From Hypsibius dujardini (Eukaryota > Tardigrada > Eutardigrada > Parachela > Hypsibiidae): DNA of 20,774 nucleotides. The DNA lies in the NCBI GenBank assembly GCA_001579985.1, contig LRSR01002994.1, positions 1 to 20,774 on the forward strand. Reading direction: 5' to 3'. Below are positions 11,441-20,774 of the stretch, piece by piece; positions within the stretch are counted from its first letter, which is position 1, and each line of letters opens with the position of its first letter. The notes beneath the pieces were generated by a model that worked only from the letters and a program-made list of their open reading frames with translations, was not told where the DNA came from and searched no databases. The translations under genes were made by a program, and so were the position numbers.

Positions 11441-11971
11441 TATATTTGCGCGATTTGATCTATCCGCCGTTCCTTAATTCTGCTGGTGCTTGTCAGTTGT
11501 TCATCTGGTGCTTGTCGTGCTCCATAAATTACCAAAAACCTCGTAGTCGCAGCCCACAATCAGAGCGATCCAACCAACAAATTCTGACCGGAATGTGCCA
11601 GTATGGACCGGTACAGCCATCACAACCTCTTTTGTTCGTACCCGTAGCCTGGAATAGTATTTTTTGGCTCCCTCAGCCTGCAAGAAGCTTCGTTGTTCAT
11701 GTAAGCGCGCAACGTTTAGTGCCAGTTCATTATTTAAACAACGCTGTCGCTGGTAATGGAACGCTGTAATTGTTGTCAAACGATTCGTCAAAACAGCCGA
11801 AATAAACAGAAAAGGTCTCGCCTTTAGAAGGTGAAAGAGGAGAAACTGCCCAGCTCACAGACGGAAATAAAAAACGAATGGTGATGTATTACACAAGAGA
11901 GTGAGAGAAAGAACGCGCGCGATGATAGGATGTTATAACACAAGATCAGAGAGCCGAAAAATCACTCGCAC

Positions 11972-13595
<1,624 letters not shown>

Positions 13596-14345
13596 GGCTG
13601 CTGATGGGAATTTCGGCGATATAGAGGAAAACTTCGAAAGGTCACGAAAAGTCGGAGGGGGAGAAATTCAAAATCTGGCTGCCAAAAAATGTTTGAAATG
13701 AGGTCGATAAGTTGCTTTAACTGGGGATGTATTATTTAACGAGGCTTTGGCAGCTTGTCTTTTCTGCGCTTGGGGGTGGAAAACAGGGCATGTGACTCAG
13801 CAAATGAGGTCATTTAGATTATTCTGATTGGTGAACGATTATTTAGCCACACCTAAAAGAGAACGTCTGATCTTTAATTGGGCAATTCATAAGCGTGAAG
13901 CGGCGTGAACACGCCCATAAGGCGGAGCTTTTTAACATTGTACGCCATCGCCCACCACTGCACGCCCACGCACATTGGTCCAGGCAGATGGGTGGGCGAC
14001 TCATGTGGGCTTTCTTTAAATGGTAGTTTTGATCTTCTGCTTTCTCGTAATTTTTTAGGGTTTACTTTCTCCGCACCATAAAAAACATTCCAATCTTAGC
14101 TCAGGCCTCCAACTATTTCCTCACTTATACTCCGGTGCCTGCAGGTGAGCTCTTGATCAAGCTGACATCCGAAATCATGCAATGAAATTTAGCGTTTGCT
14201 GCGAACGAGAAAAACGACGTGAGGTGGATCGGGAAGCCGTGGTGCCGGAATTGCGTGCTGTTTCGCGGCTCAGACCTCGTTGGCGGAACTCTTTTCTTCT
14301 TGAAATGAACCGGCTCTCCTTTTACTTTTACACAGCTGTGTAAAC
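13596..14345. promoter_or_regulatory. Divergent promoter region between polyubiquitin and the chromodomain gene
   Basis: About 750 bp that must serve polyubiquitin to the left and the chromodomain gene to the right. Candidate elements: ATTGG (CCAAT on the minus strand) at 13827-13831 and 13974-13978; a 9-bp inverted repeat TCGCCCACC (13948-13956) / GGTGGGCGA (13991-13999) of GC/CACCC-box type; and a CGCCCA box near 13913-13918. The sequence near 13627-13650 has GAA and TTC triplets but not in true heat-shock-element spacing. Roles are inferred from consensus only. Confidence 0.4.
14327..14344. promoter_or_regulatory. 18-bp perfect palindrome abutting the chromodomain start codon
   Basis: TTTACACAGCTGTGTAAA is perfectly self-complementary and ends one base before the ATG at 14346. 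Its centre is CAGCTG, an E-box. Its left half is also a good splice acceptor: a pyrimidine-rich run ending CACAG at 14335, followed by ten bases of leader. It could be a protein-binding site, a hairpin next to the start codon, or a coincidence of the acceptor. Confidence 0.5.
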
Positions 14346-17300
14346 ATGGCAAAGTCCGCGAAGAAGAAGGCCACCAGCAACAAAAAACAGAAGAAGGAAT
14401 CTCTGGACGTGTCTAGTGCACTGCTCCAGGAGGAGGAGGAAATCGAGGATGAAGATGAAGAAGAGCAGTACGAGGTATTAAGGGAAAGGAGCAAAAAAAC
14501 ACTCGAGAAATCTCTGAAAAATATTACATTTTGCCATTTTATTTGCTTTAGGTGGAGGATATTCTCGATGAGCGCACTGAGGCTGGGTTGAAGCAGTATT
14601 TAATTAAATGGGTACCTATTTGAGGCTGGAAGAGGAATCTAAATCAAACAGGAATTTGATAGAAAGTATTGGAACGAATTACGGTACTTGATTGGTTGAT
14701 TGGCTTGCGCTGGGACTGCCGGAGTATCTCAATCATGCAATCGATGTAAGCTCGCCGGCATTCGTTATCACAGATGGTGGCAACCAACCGGGAACTTTCT
14801 CTTTCGGTCCTGCCTTTTTTGGCAAGCTGGATGTCGCTCAGTGTCATTTAAAATATGTTTAAAGGATAACCTTAAACGGTAAAAAAAATATTTTTGACGT
14901 TTTCTATGGTTTTAATTTTGAATGAGTTTTTCTTAAACGAAAAGTTTTAAATGTTTGTAATTTCGAATGTGAACAAATGATAATTCGCTTAAACATACTG
15001 TTAGTTTTGTACACAAAATAGCACGGCAAATCACGATAATGCCGATTGTGTTGCCTCGTACACGCACGTATCGGTGCTGCGATAATGCGGGGTGTGTTAG
15101 ACAGTTCATAATCTAGGAAAGTAACAAGCTTTCTTTTCTTTCGTTTTCCCAGAAAGGATACGGACCGAAGCATAACACATGGGAGCCGGAAGAGAATGTC
15201 GTCGGTTGTGATCTGCACCTGGCGAAATTTCAGGCCAAGACCAAGAACGCCATCTCGGCTGCCACCGCAGCCGCCAGTAAGCCCATTCTGAGCAGCCGGA
15301 AAGGCTCAGTTGAAGAAGCTGGCCCGTCCTCCCAGCCGCCGAAAGCCGCTGTCATGTCTCAGTTGAAGCGATCGGCCGATCGGAAGCGTGTCATTCAGGA
15401 GCAGCCGGACGACCGCTCCAGCAGTAGTTGCATTTCTTCCAGTGAGGAGCAATCAAAGAGAGACTCGCCTTCTTAATTCGTGGTTGTCACGTTTCGCAAC
15501 AAATTCACAAATGCTCGCTTTGTTTTGCAGAGCCACAAAAGCGTTTGCCCTCGCAGCAGCAGCGATTTGATATCAATGTTGCCGCTGCCTCACTGGCCCA
15601 GATGGACACTGACGAGGAATCCGAGGGTATGTCTAGCACTTACCCTTGCAGATAGGAAAAGAATCTTCGCAATTATAGCCAATCATTTCAGGTGAGACTG
15701 AAAGTGGATTTGCTGTTACAGATTTACCGTTGGGCGCATCAGCTGCGGAGATGAGCAACGATTCCCGCTTTCGTTCTCCTTCCACCGACAGCAACGCCAA
15801 GAATGGTATGGCCTCATGATGGCCATGGAATTGCTCTCGACCTATTTATCATAATTGAGCGTTTCGTTTGTGCGTGTGCAGATGATCTCGGTTCCGATGA
15901 GATTGTCACCGCGCCGCCGATCCGGGAGGGGAAGACGACGAAATCCCCCGCCTCCGCCGCTGTGCAACAGAAGCGTGGTAAGGATTTTTATGATTCCCAA
16001 TTTTGCTGTGTTCTTCCTCTTGTCCTCAGTGTCGGTGTTTTTTTAATCAGCTTAAATTGGTTACGAAGAATTTTTAGTATTATTTCCTTTCGTTAATTTA
16101 TTTTGTGTTTAATTGGTTTAGCCTTCTCTAGGTGCTATTATCCTATTTATTTACAGATATGTTTATGCGATCGAGAAACTGCGATAATATATTTTTATAA
16201 TTTAATATGAAAAACTGATACTGAAAATCACTCGTGACTCTAATATTGTTTTTTAAAACCTCAAAATAAGCTTTAACATGCCGAAAATGTTGTGTTTTCT
16301 GGGAAGCAAAATTGGTTTTACATTTAGATCTGCTAGTATTTCACCCTGATTTTCCGTTTATTATATCTTTGTATTTAAATTCAAATACTTTACCTTTAAG
16401 TAAGAATAAATATTGCTATTGCAGCTGCATCAGAAGTTGAAGACACTCATGATTCCGCGTCCGAGGAGGAATACAAGCCGGCCAAGCGGACTGGACGTGC
16501 TCCTGCATCCACTCAAAAGCAGGCGGCTGCATCCAAGGGGAAGAAGGGTATGCCCTTTGCAATTCGATCTCCTCATCTATGAAACTCTGCGATCACGATC
16601 ACTTCTCTGCTGAATTATAGGACGCTTGGTAAAAGACAATTCGGAGTCCCCATCGGAGGGTGAGCAACCACGACGAAAAGTGCGACCGTTTGTTTCTCCC
16701 CGGCTGCCATCGGCGGCCGCGGCGAAGGGAAAGTCGAAGGGTAGGTGAACTGGCCTTCCAGTTTTAGAAGGATATACGCGGACCTCGTTCCTTTCGTTAT
16801 GTGTACTGTGGTTTCAGTTATTGCCGTTTACAGTATTGTCTGTGGATGATTCGGACGAGGAGGAAGAACAGAAGCCAGTATCCGCAAGGAAGGTTGCCTG
16901 GCGGAAGCCACCACCGACTGCGATGAATAGCTCTGCAAAGAAGAGAAGCCACAGCAATTCTGGTTCGTGTCTGCCGTAGGGTTATAGATCACTGGCTTTG
17001 TTTAGCATGAATCAGTCCGGGACGGTCGCTTATTTTCTAGAGCCTCCGGAAGGCACAAGGACCACTGATACCGATTCGGAAGCCGAAATTCCCATGTCCT
17101 CTAAGAAAAGTGCTTCTCGCAGCGTTGGTGCTGCTGTTTCGGCGAAGAAACAGACTGCTGCAACTAAAACCCCTCTGAAGAAGCAAAGCTTGAGAAAATC
17201 TGGTTCGTGGCACCAATTCTAGCTCGCTGGCTTCCTCGAACTTCCCATCCACCACCACGACTGTAAGTTGCTTTTTCTGCTGCAGAATCTCCGACGTCCT

Positions 17301-19238
17301 TGCAGTTTTCGGAGCCGGAAATCTCATCCATCACTCGAAAGGCTGTCCCACGTGCTGCTGCGTCCGCGGCCGCGACAAAGCTGGCGGCTAATAAGGAGAA
17401 AGCCAAATCGGGTTCGTCTTCTTTGCACCATTCTGTGGCTCATTGTCTGTATGTGTCAGATGTCCGACTGTCTGCCGGTCTGTTTGTCTAATTGCTTATC
17501 TGCTTGCATGTCTCTCTGCCTATCTACCTGTCTGTTTCTTTCTTCGACTGTCTGTCTGTCCGACTGTCTGTCTGCCTCACTGTCTGTCTGTTTGTTTGTC
17601 CGACTGTCTGTATGTCTGCCTACATGTCTATCTTTCTGTCTACGTGTTATTCTGTCTGTATATCTGCCTAAGTGTCCGTATGTTTGCTTATTTGTCCGGC
17701 CATCTCTGTACAGTTTGCCCGAGGGTCAGATTAGTTTGTCCTGCCTGATTGTCTCTGCTCTGCTTGTTGGCTTGTTGCTATGTAATCTGCGTGTACTCAT
17801 TGCGCTGGGTGGGTTTCGTACTCGTACATGCAATCGTATTATTCCATTATATGCGCTGCAGAATCCCGTGACCGACGTGATACCGAGTCGGACGAGTTGC
17901 TCCCGTCCTACAGCAACAGGAGGAGTGGAAAAGCCCTGGCTGCTGCTCGCAAGCCAGTCCAGCAATCATCTGAAGCGAGTGGCGCATCCGTCAAAGGAAA
18001 CGGCAGGAACGGGGCGGTGGAAGCGAAGGGGACTGAGAAGAATGGTAGGTCCTTCTTGTGCATTTCCAACTTGGTTTTGCTTAAATATACTTAAAAGAAA
18101 TAATTTAAAAAGCATTTTTGCAGCATTTCATTGAGCACAAAACAAAATGAAAATGCAATGAAAAAATCCTCTGTAATAAATAAATGTTTTATTTTTCAAC
18201 TTCAAGAATACTCATCAGTGCATATTGTTTTATTCACAGAAAGAGGTTTGCTGGCTTTTTAGCTATGTACATATGGAATTATTTTTATTTAAGCGGGCAA
18301 TAGTGTTTCTTTCGCTCAACTTACTAAATTTTAGGTTCGCCACAAATTGCCGACTCTGCTTCGGAAGAGCTCAGTCCCACTAGTAGACGAATCATTTCCG
18401 CTGAAGTCATCCGCACACCCATCAAGCGGCAGTCAGATGAAGCGGAGGGCGATGCGTCCGCGAAGAAAAACAAGAAAGCGTCGACTACCAAGGCCAAAGC
18501 GAGCTCATCCCGCGCCGTCAAAGTCGTCGACTCCGCGGACGAGGACGACAATGGCAACGATTCCGCCGAGGAGGAAGGCGAGGAGCCGAGCGGCGAATAC
18601 GAAGTGGAAGAACTCTTGGGAGCCATGCTGGATACGAAGAACGTTCAATGGGGCTTGGTCAGCTGGAAAGGTACTCCTGTCGCTGTGACAAGAAAATTCT
18701 CTGTTGAAAAATAGCGGGAAAGGCGATTTCTTGGAAGGGTGATATTTGGCAGATAGACCGTAAGGCAGCCAGAGAAACGTTCGGGTACAAAGACAGGCTG
18801 ACAGACAGAGACATGCTGACAGACAGAGACATGGACAGACAGATAGGCAGAGGAATAGACGAACAGATAGACAGGGAGGTCGACTGATGAATAGATAGGG
18901 TCTGTACCTCACATGTATTTTGATAGGATGTGAATTGGTTTGATGGGGCCGCGATTGACGTGTAAATTTGTCTACCTTCCTAGGGTACGAATTGAAGGAT
19001 TGTACGTGGGAGCCGATTTCCAACTTGGCGCGTGCCAACATGGCTGTCAAATCTTTCTATGAGGACCACGGGTATTAGCTGCGTTTCCATTCTGCAAATA
19101 ATACAAATTGCATTTTGGATCATGCTTTTCATGCTTTTGTTTTCTTTGCTTTTCAGAAAACCGACGAAATCGAAACGCGAAATCATGACAGCTGACGGAA
19201 AAAAGTTCATGAAGAACTTTGGGGGCGACGGGAAGTAG
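14346..19238 (+). CDS. Two-chromodomain protein with modular cassette linker, 15 exons
   Basis: Predicted nuclear chromatin protein, 710 aa; family member not recognised. Exons: 14346-14474, 14552-14611, 15153-15441, 15531-15626, 15692-15805, 15882-15977, 16425-16547, 16621-16740, 16834-16962, 17041-17202, 17286-17411, 17862-18044, 18335-18670, 18984-19071, 19157-19238. All introns are GT-AG and phases close to 2133 bp. Residues 1-40 are a Lys-rich then Glu/Asp-rich tail, like the HP1 N-terminus. Chromodomain 1 (about 41-92) has [28 protein letters not shown] and cage residues Tyr42, Trp63, Tyr66. Chromodomain 2 (about 630-684) has EYEVEELL, LVSWKGYELKDCTWEP and Tyr631, Trp653, Tyr656. It is a true chromodomain, not a chromoshadow domain. 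Exons 4-13 are all phase 1-1. The chromodomains suggest methyl-lysine histone binding; no enzymatic domain is seen. Confidence 0.9.
14461..15232 (+). other. Chromodomain 1 coding segment
   Basis: Chromodomain encoded across exons 1-3, starting at QYE near the end of exon 1. An intron falls between Trp63 and Lys64 (phase 0) inside the WKGY motif. The aromatic cage positions equivalent to Drosophila HP1 Tyr24, Trp45 and Tyr48 are Tyr42, Trp63 and Tyr66. NTWEPEEN is the classic HP1/Polycomb signature. Confidence 0.92.
17440..17760. repeat. (CTGT)n tract in the chromodomain gene intron after exon 11
   Basis: Degenerate CTGT/CTGC/CCGACTGTCTGT units on the plus strand, in the intron 17412-17861. 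It reads CTGT in the pre-mRNA and has a complementary partner in the intron after exon 13. Confidence 0.85.
18175..18184 (+). terminator. Overlapping AATAAATAAA poly(A) signals inside the intron after exon 12
   Basis: Two overlapping AATAAA hexamers at 18175-18180 and 18179-18184, followed by a T-rich stretch, in intron 18045-18334. Read-through from exon 12 would add about 16 codons and stop at 18092-18094, about 80 bases before the signal. This would end the protein before chromodomain 2. Confidence 0.4.
18559..19071 (+). other. Chromodomain 2 coding segment
   Basis: Starts near EYEVEELL in the last part of exon 13 and finishes in exon 14; an acidic stretch of Glu/Asp precedes it, as for chromodomain 1. 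The intron splits the Gly codon after Trp-Lys in WKGY (phase 1), two codon boundaries from the intron position in chromodomain 1, so the two introns are not strictly homologous. CTWEPISNL replaces the NTWEPEENL of domain 1. Confidence 0.88.
18775..18890. repeat. (CAGA)n tract in the chromodomain gene intron after exon 13
   Basis: GACAGACAGA, GCTGACAGACAGAGACAT and GATAGACAG units on the plus strand in intron 18671-18983. It is complementary to the CTGT tract at 17440-17760; exons 12 and 13 lie between them. Confidence 0.85.
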
Positions 19239-19430
19239 CCTCACTTCAGCCTCACCTGACCTTACCGTCAACAGACAGGCCGTTTTCCATCATTGCATTC
19301 GGAAAGAAGTTCTCGAATGACTTCGGGAGTGATGGGAAGTAGCTTCAGCCTCACCTCAGCTTCACCTCAGCTTCATCTCAGCTTCACCTCAGCTTCACCG
19401 TGAACATACAGCCCGTTTTCCATCATTGCA
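19197..19430 (+). repeat. Tandem duplication of the last coding codons plus 3' UTR
   Basis: Copy 1, 19197-19300, begins in codons for GKKFMKNFGGDGK and its stop, and ends CCGTTTTCCATCATTGCA. Copy 2, 19301-19430, starts with the diverged coding stretch GKKFSNDFGSDGK and its own TAG (19340-19342) and ends with the same CCGTTTTCCATCATTGCA. Copy 2 is longer because of an internal 11-bp repeat. It lies after the used stop and in another frame, so it is untranslated in the model given. Confidence 0.85.
19343..19399. repeat. CTTCACCTCAG 11-bp minisatellite in the 3' UTR
   Basis: About five copies of an 11-bp unit (CTTCACCTCAG with CTTCATCTCAG and CTTCAGCCTCA variants) within copy 2 of the terminal duplication. 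Confidence 0.8.
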
Positions 19431-19677
19431 CTTCCTTTTTCGTTTTTTTTTTCGCAATTTTTTTATTGCATGTCGTTATTTATTTCCTCCTTTTTTGAGG
19501 TATATCGCACATGTGTAATTGTTCGCGTGTATACGACTAACGCGTCCGAGCAAGCATCTTGAAGTTTCATCAGGAATTTTTTTGCTTAGACAAGCTTTGT
19601 TACATCGCTGTCGGGCGTTGCCGACGGGGAAGAGCATTGGACTACCTGGAGTATTTCCGTTCCCGGGGTCGTTTTCT

Positions 19678-19683
19678 AATAAA
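19678..19683 (+). terminator. Poly(A) signal AATAAA for the chromodomain gene
   Basis: The first canonical AATAAA downstream of the chromodomain stop, giving a 3' UTR of about 450 bases that would include the terminal duplication. Confidence 0.5.
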
Positions 19684-20185
19684 TCTGATTAAAATCTAAA
19701 ATATACAGGGAATGATATCTGGAAAAAATGACTTGACCTGAACTGAAATCTTCCCTTGCTGGCAACTGAGCCCTTGAGATTGCATACTCAATGTCGATTT
19801 TCTTCCTGAAATCATGTTAAAAATTTAAATCCTCTGCTTACGATGAAAGTCCGACGGATTGGAAATCATTAAAATGACCTGTTCTTGGTCGCGGTTTGAG
19901 AGATAAAACGAAGAAGTCGGATTAAAGGGACGAACAACGATGAATTCACCTGGAGAACACATCAAATTAACCGGAACAACAAATCGAATTAATCGAGCGA
20001 ACGGGTGTAATTAACTGCCCGAACAAGTGTGGGTTAGTTTGGTGAACAATTAAACGGGGTGATGGATTGGTTGATTGTCAATGAATGTCCATGACTCCAT
20101 CCATCCTTCCCCGGTCACGGCTCCGTGTGTAGCGTGATTATTTTTTTACTTTTGACGACATTTGTAAACTGAGTATCCATCAAAC

Positions 20186-20774
20186 ATGAGATATACGCTC
20201 CGGTCGACTGGTATTTTATCTCGATCACTCCATCGCTGCGCCGTCGTCGCGAGGTATTCCCCGCAATTCGGGCGGAGTGTGGCCACCTGGACGCCCTTAG
20301 CCGCGGCATTCAACCGTAAACCGGAAAAGAAACTCTTTTCCATCTTCAATCGCCAGCGTAAGGTAAGACACGACTGGAATCCTCCCAAATACGGAAATAT
20401 CCAAGTTCACATTTTACGCAATCAATCAATCAACGGTGTGTTGCAATGATCAAGTGTACCGTGTACTTTGAGGATTGTACGCAATCAATCAATCAACGAT
20501 TCATTTGCAATAATCAAGCGTACCGTTTACTTTGAGGAGCCGTTACTCCGTGACATTTCAAAACCGGAATCGTTGTTGTCTTTTTGGGATTTCTGACATT
20601 ATATTGGATAGCTTTACACCAAATGCGGAGAGCAGATGTATTTGCTAGATACAATTTGTTTTGGTAGGGACTCTTTGGGAATTCCCTGCTGGGAGATCCA
20701 TCGGGCTTTTACCTCTTCAAAGAGCAGGCCGACATCGAGGCGGATCGCTTGGTACGGGAAGCGACCAGCTCCAT
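20186..20774 (+). CDS. MIPEP: Mitochondrial intermediate peptidase, 5' part only
   Basis: MIPEP is a zinc metallopeptidase (M3 family) of the mitochondrial matrix that removes octapeptides from imported precursors after the main processing peptidase. Exon 1 is 20186-20362 (59 codons, phase 0, donor gtaaga); exon 2 starts at 20668 after a TTTTGGTAG acceptor and runs off the window with 35 full codons. Residues 1-33 are Arg/Ser-rich without acidic residues, a good presequence. The match is in the mature N-terminus: PLAAAFNRKP, then, across the splice, GLFGNSLLGDPSGFYLFKEQ and LVREATSS, the same order as human AAFNVKP, GLFGVPEL, GFHIAQEKAL and LVDRACS. The catalytic HExxH lies outside the window, so activity cannot be judged. 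The intron contains a 63-bp tandem duplication. Confidence 0.88.
20415..20540. repeat. 63-bp tandem duplication in the first MIPEP intron
   Basis: Two copies, 20415-20477 and 20478-20540, each starting TACGCAATCAATCAATCAAC and ending in ACTTTGAGGA plus a few bases; they differ at several positions. The unit contains the dispersed CAATCAATC motif. Confidence 0.85.

Larger units (their letters stand above)
10345..11971. other. Spacer between the acid phosphatase start and the polyubiquitin stop
   Basis: About 1.6 kb, both neighbours on the minus strand, so it holds the phosphatase 5' region and the polyubiquitin 3' region. It contains two inverted copies of a short terminal-inverted-repeat element (10522-10651, 10965-11092) and a degenerate CTGT/CTATC tract (about 11243-11440). 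Open frames on both strands around 11446-11791 show no recognisable protein. No minus-strand AATAAA was seen after the ubiquitin stop. Confidence 0.55.
15531..18670 (+). repeat. Array of ten phase 1-1 exon cassettes encoding the linker
   Basis: Ten consecutive exons, 96-336 bp, each starting with two bases and ending with one base of a split codon. Most encode an acidic Ser/Asp/Glu patch (DTDEESE, SDEIV, DSASEEE, SESPSEGE, DDSDEEEE, DTDSEAE, DTESDELL, DSASEEL) followed by a Lys/Arg/Ala/Ser/Pro tail, commonly ending KN, KR, KK, SK or KS at the donor. The acidic patches resemble casein kinase 2 targets. Exons 11 and 12 begin after nearly the same acceptor (GCTGCAG, then AATCTCCG or AATCCCG), and exons 9, 10 and 11 share the donor GGTTCGT. 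Skipping any cassette preserves frame; exon 13 also carries half of chromodomain 2. Confidence 0.75.
19239..20185. other. Spacer between the chromodomain gene and MIPEP
   Basis: Contains the duplicated 3' UTR, a T-rich stretch near 19435-19500, a candidate poly(A) signal at 19678-19683, and a GATTGGTTGATTG copy of the dispersed motif at about 20064-20077. No further gene was found. The MIPEP promoter should lie in its right half, but no specific element could be named. Confidence 0.55.

Noticed and set aside
11446-11791. Open frames on both strands beside the polyubiquitin 3' end
   Set aside because: No recognisable motif, no start context or splice partners, and the left part overlaps decayed repeat sequence.
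13620-13655. GAAAACTTCGAAAGG near the polyubiquitin start as a heat-shock element
   Set aside because: GAA and TTC triplets are present, but their spacing does not match the alternating 5-bp pattern of HSF sites.
17268-18134. Long single plus-strand frame of 288 codons in the chromodomain region
   Set aside because: It crosses exon 11 in the wrong frame, then a CTGT tract and exon 12 out of frame. The phase-consistent exon models explain the coding signal.

Overview
The window is nuclear DNA from an animal, almost certainly an invertebrate. Every gene is broken by GT-AG introns (30 placed here, 67 to about 765 bp), exons are GC-richer than the AT-rich introns and spacers, and all recognisable proteins are eukaryotic. 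Ubiquitin carries Ala at position 19, which from memory is the nematode residue. That and the compact layout fit an ecdysozoan such as a nematode or tardigrade, but the sequence does not decide the taxon.

Layout, left to right: 976-3003 (-) triosephosphate isomerase, 7 exons, complete; 4237-5423 (-) GINS subunit SLD5, 2 exons, complete; 5899-7557 (+) mitochondrial ribosomal protein uL30m, 2 coding exons; 8381-10344 (-) tartrate-resistant purple acid phosphatase, 5 exons, complete; 11972-13595 (-) polyubiquitin, 4 units in 4 exons; 14346-19238 (+) a chromodomain protein in 15 exons, 710 aa, with one chromodomain at each end; 20186-20774 (+) the first two exons of mitochondrial intermediate peptidase, cut by the window edge. 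I rebuilt each model by hand; exon lengths and phases close exactly in all seven. They are housekeeping genes of unrelated pathways and form no operon. SLD5/uL30m and polyubiquitin/chromodomain are divergent pairs; uL30m and the phosphatase are convergent.

The most unusual gene is at 14346-19238. Two chromodomains, each with all three aromatic cage positions, are separated by about 535 residues of low-complexity linker. Most of that linker is encoded by a run of ten consecutive exons that all start and end in phase 1. Most cassettes have an acidic Ser/Asp/Glu patch followed by a Lys/Ala/Ser/Pro tail, so any of them could be skipped without breaking the frame. Some cassettes share splice-site sequence and look tandemly duplicated. 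The end of the gene is itself duplicated.

The non-coding DNA has its own structure. (CTGT)n and (CAGA)n tracts lie in different introns of the same genes and could pair in the pre-mRNA across the exons between them. A short CAATCAATCAATC-type motif recurs in introns of most genes. Two inverted copies of a roughly 130-bp terminal-inverted-repeat element lie upstream of the phosphatase. Polyubiquitin has introns at exactly the same codon of three successive units. Several start codons lie just after splice-acceptor-like sites, suggesting 5' UTR introns or spliced-leader addition.
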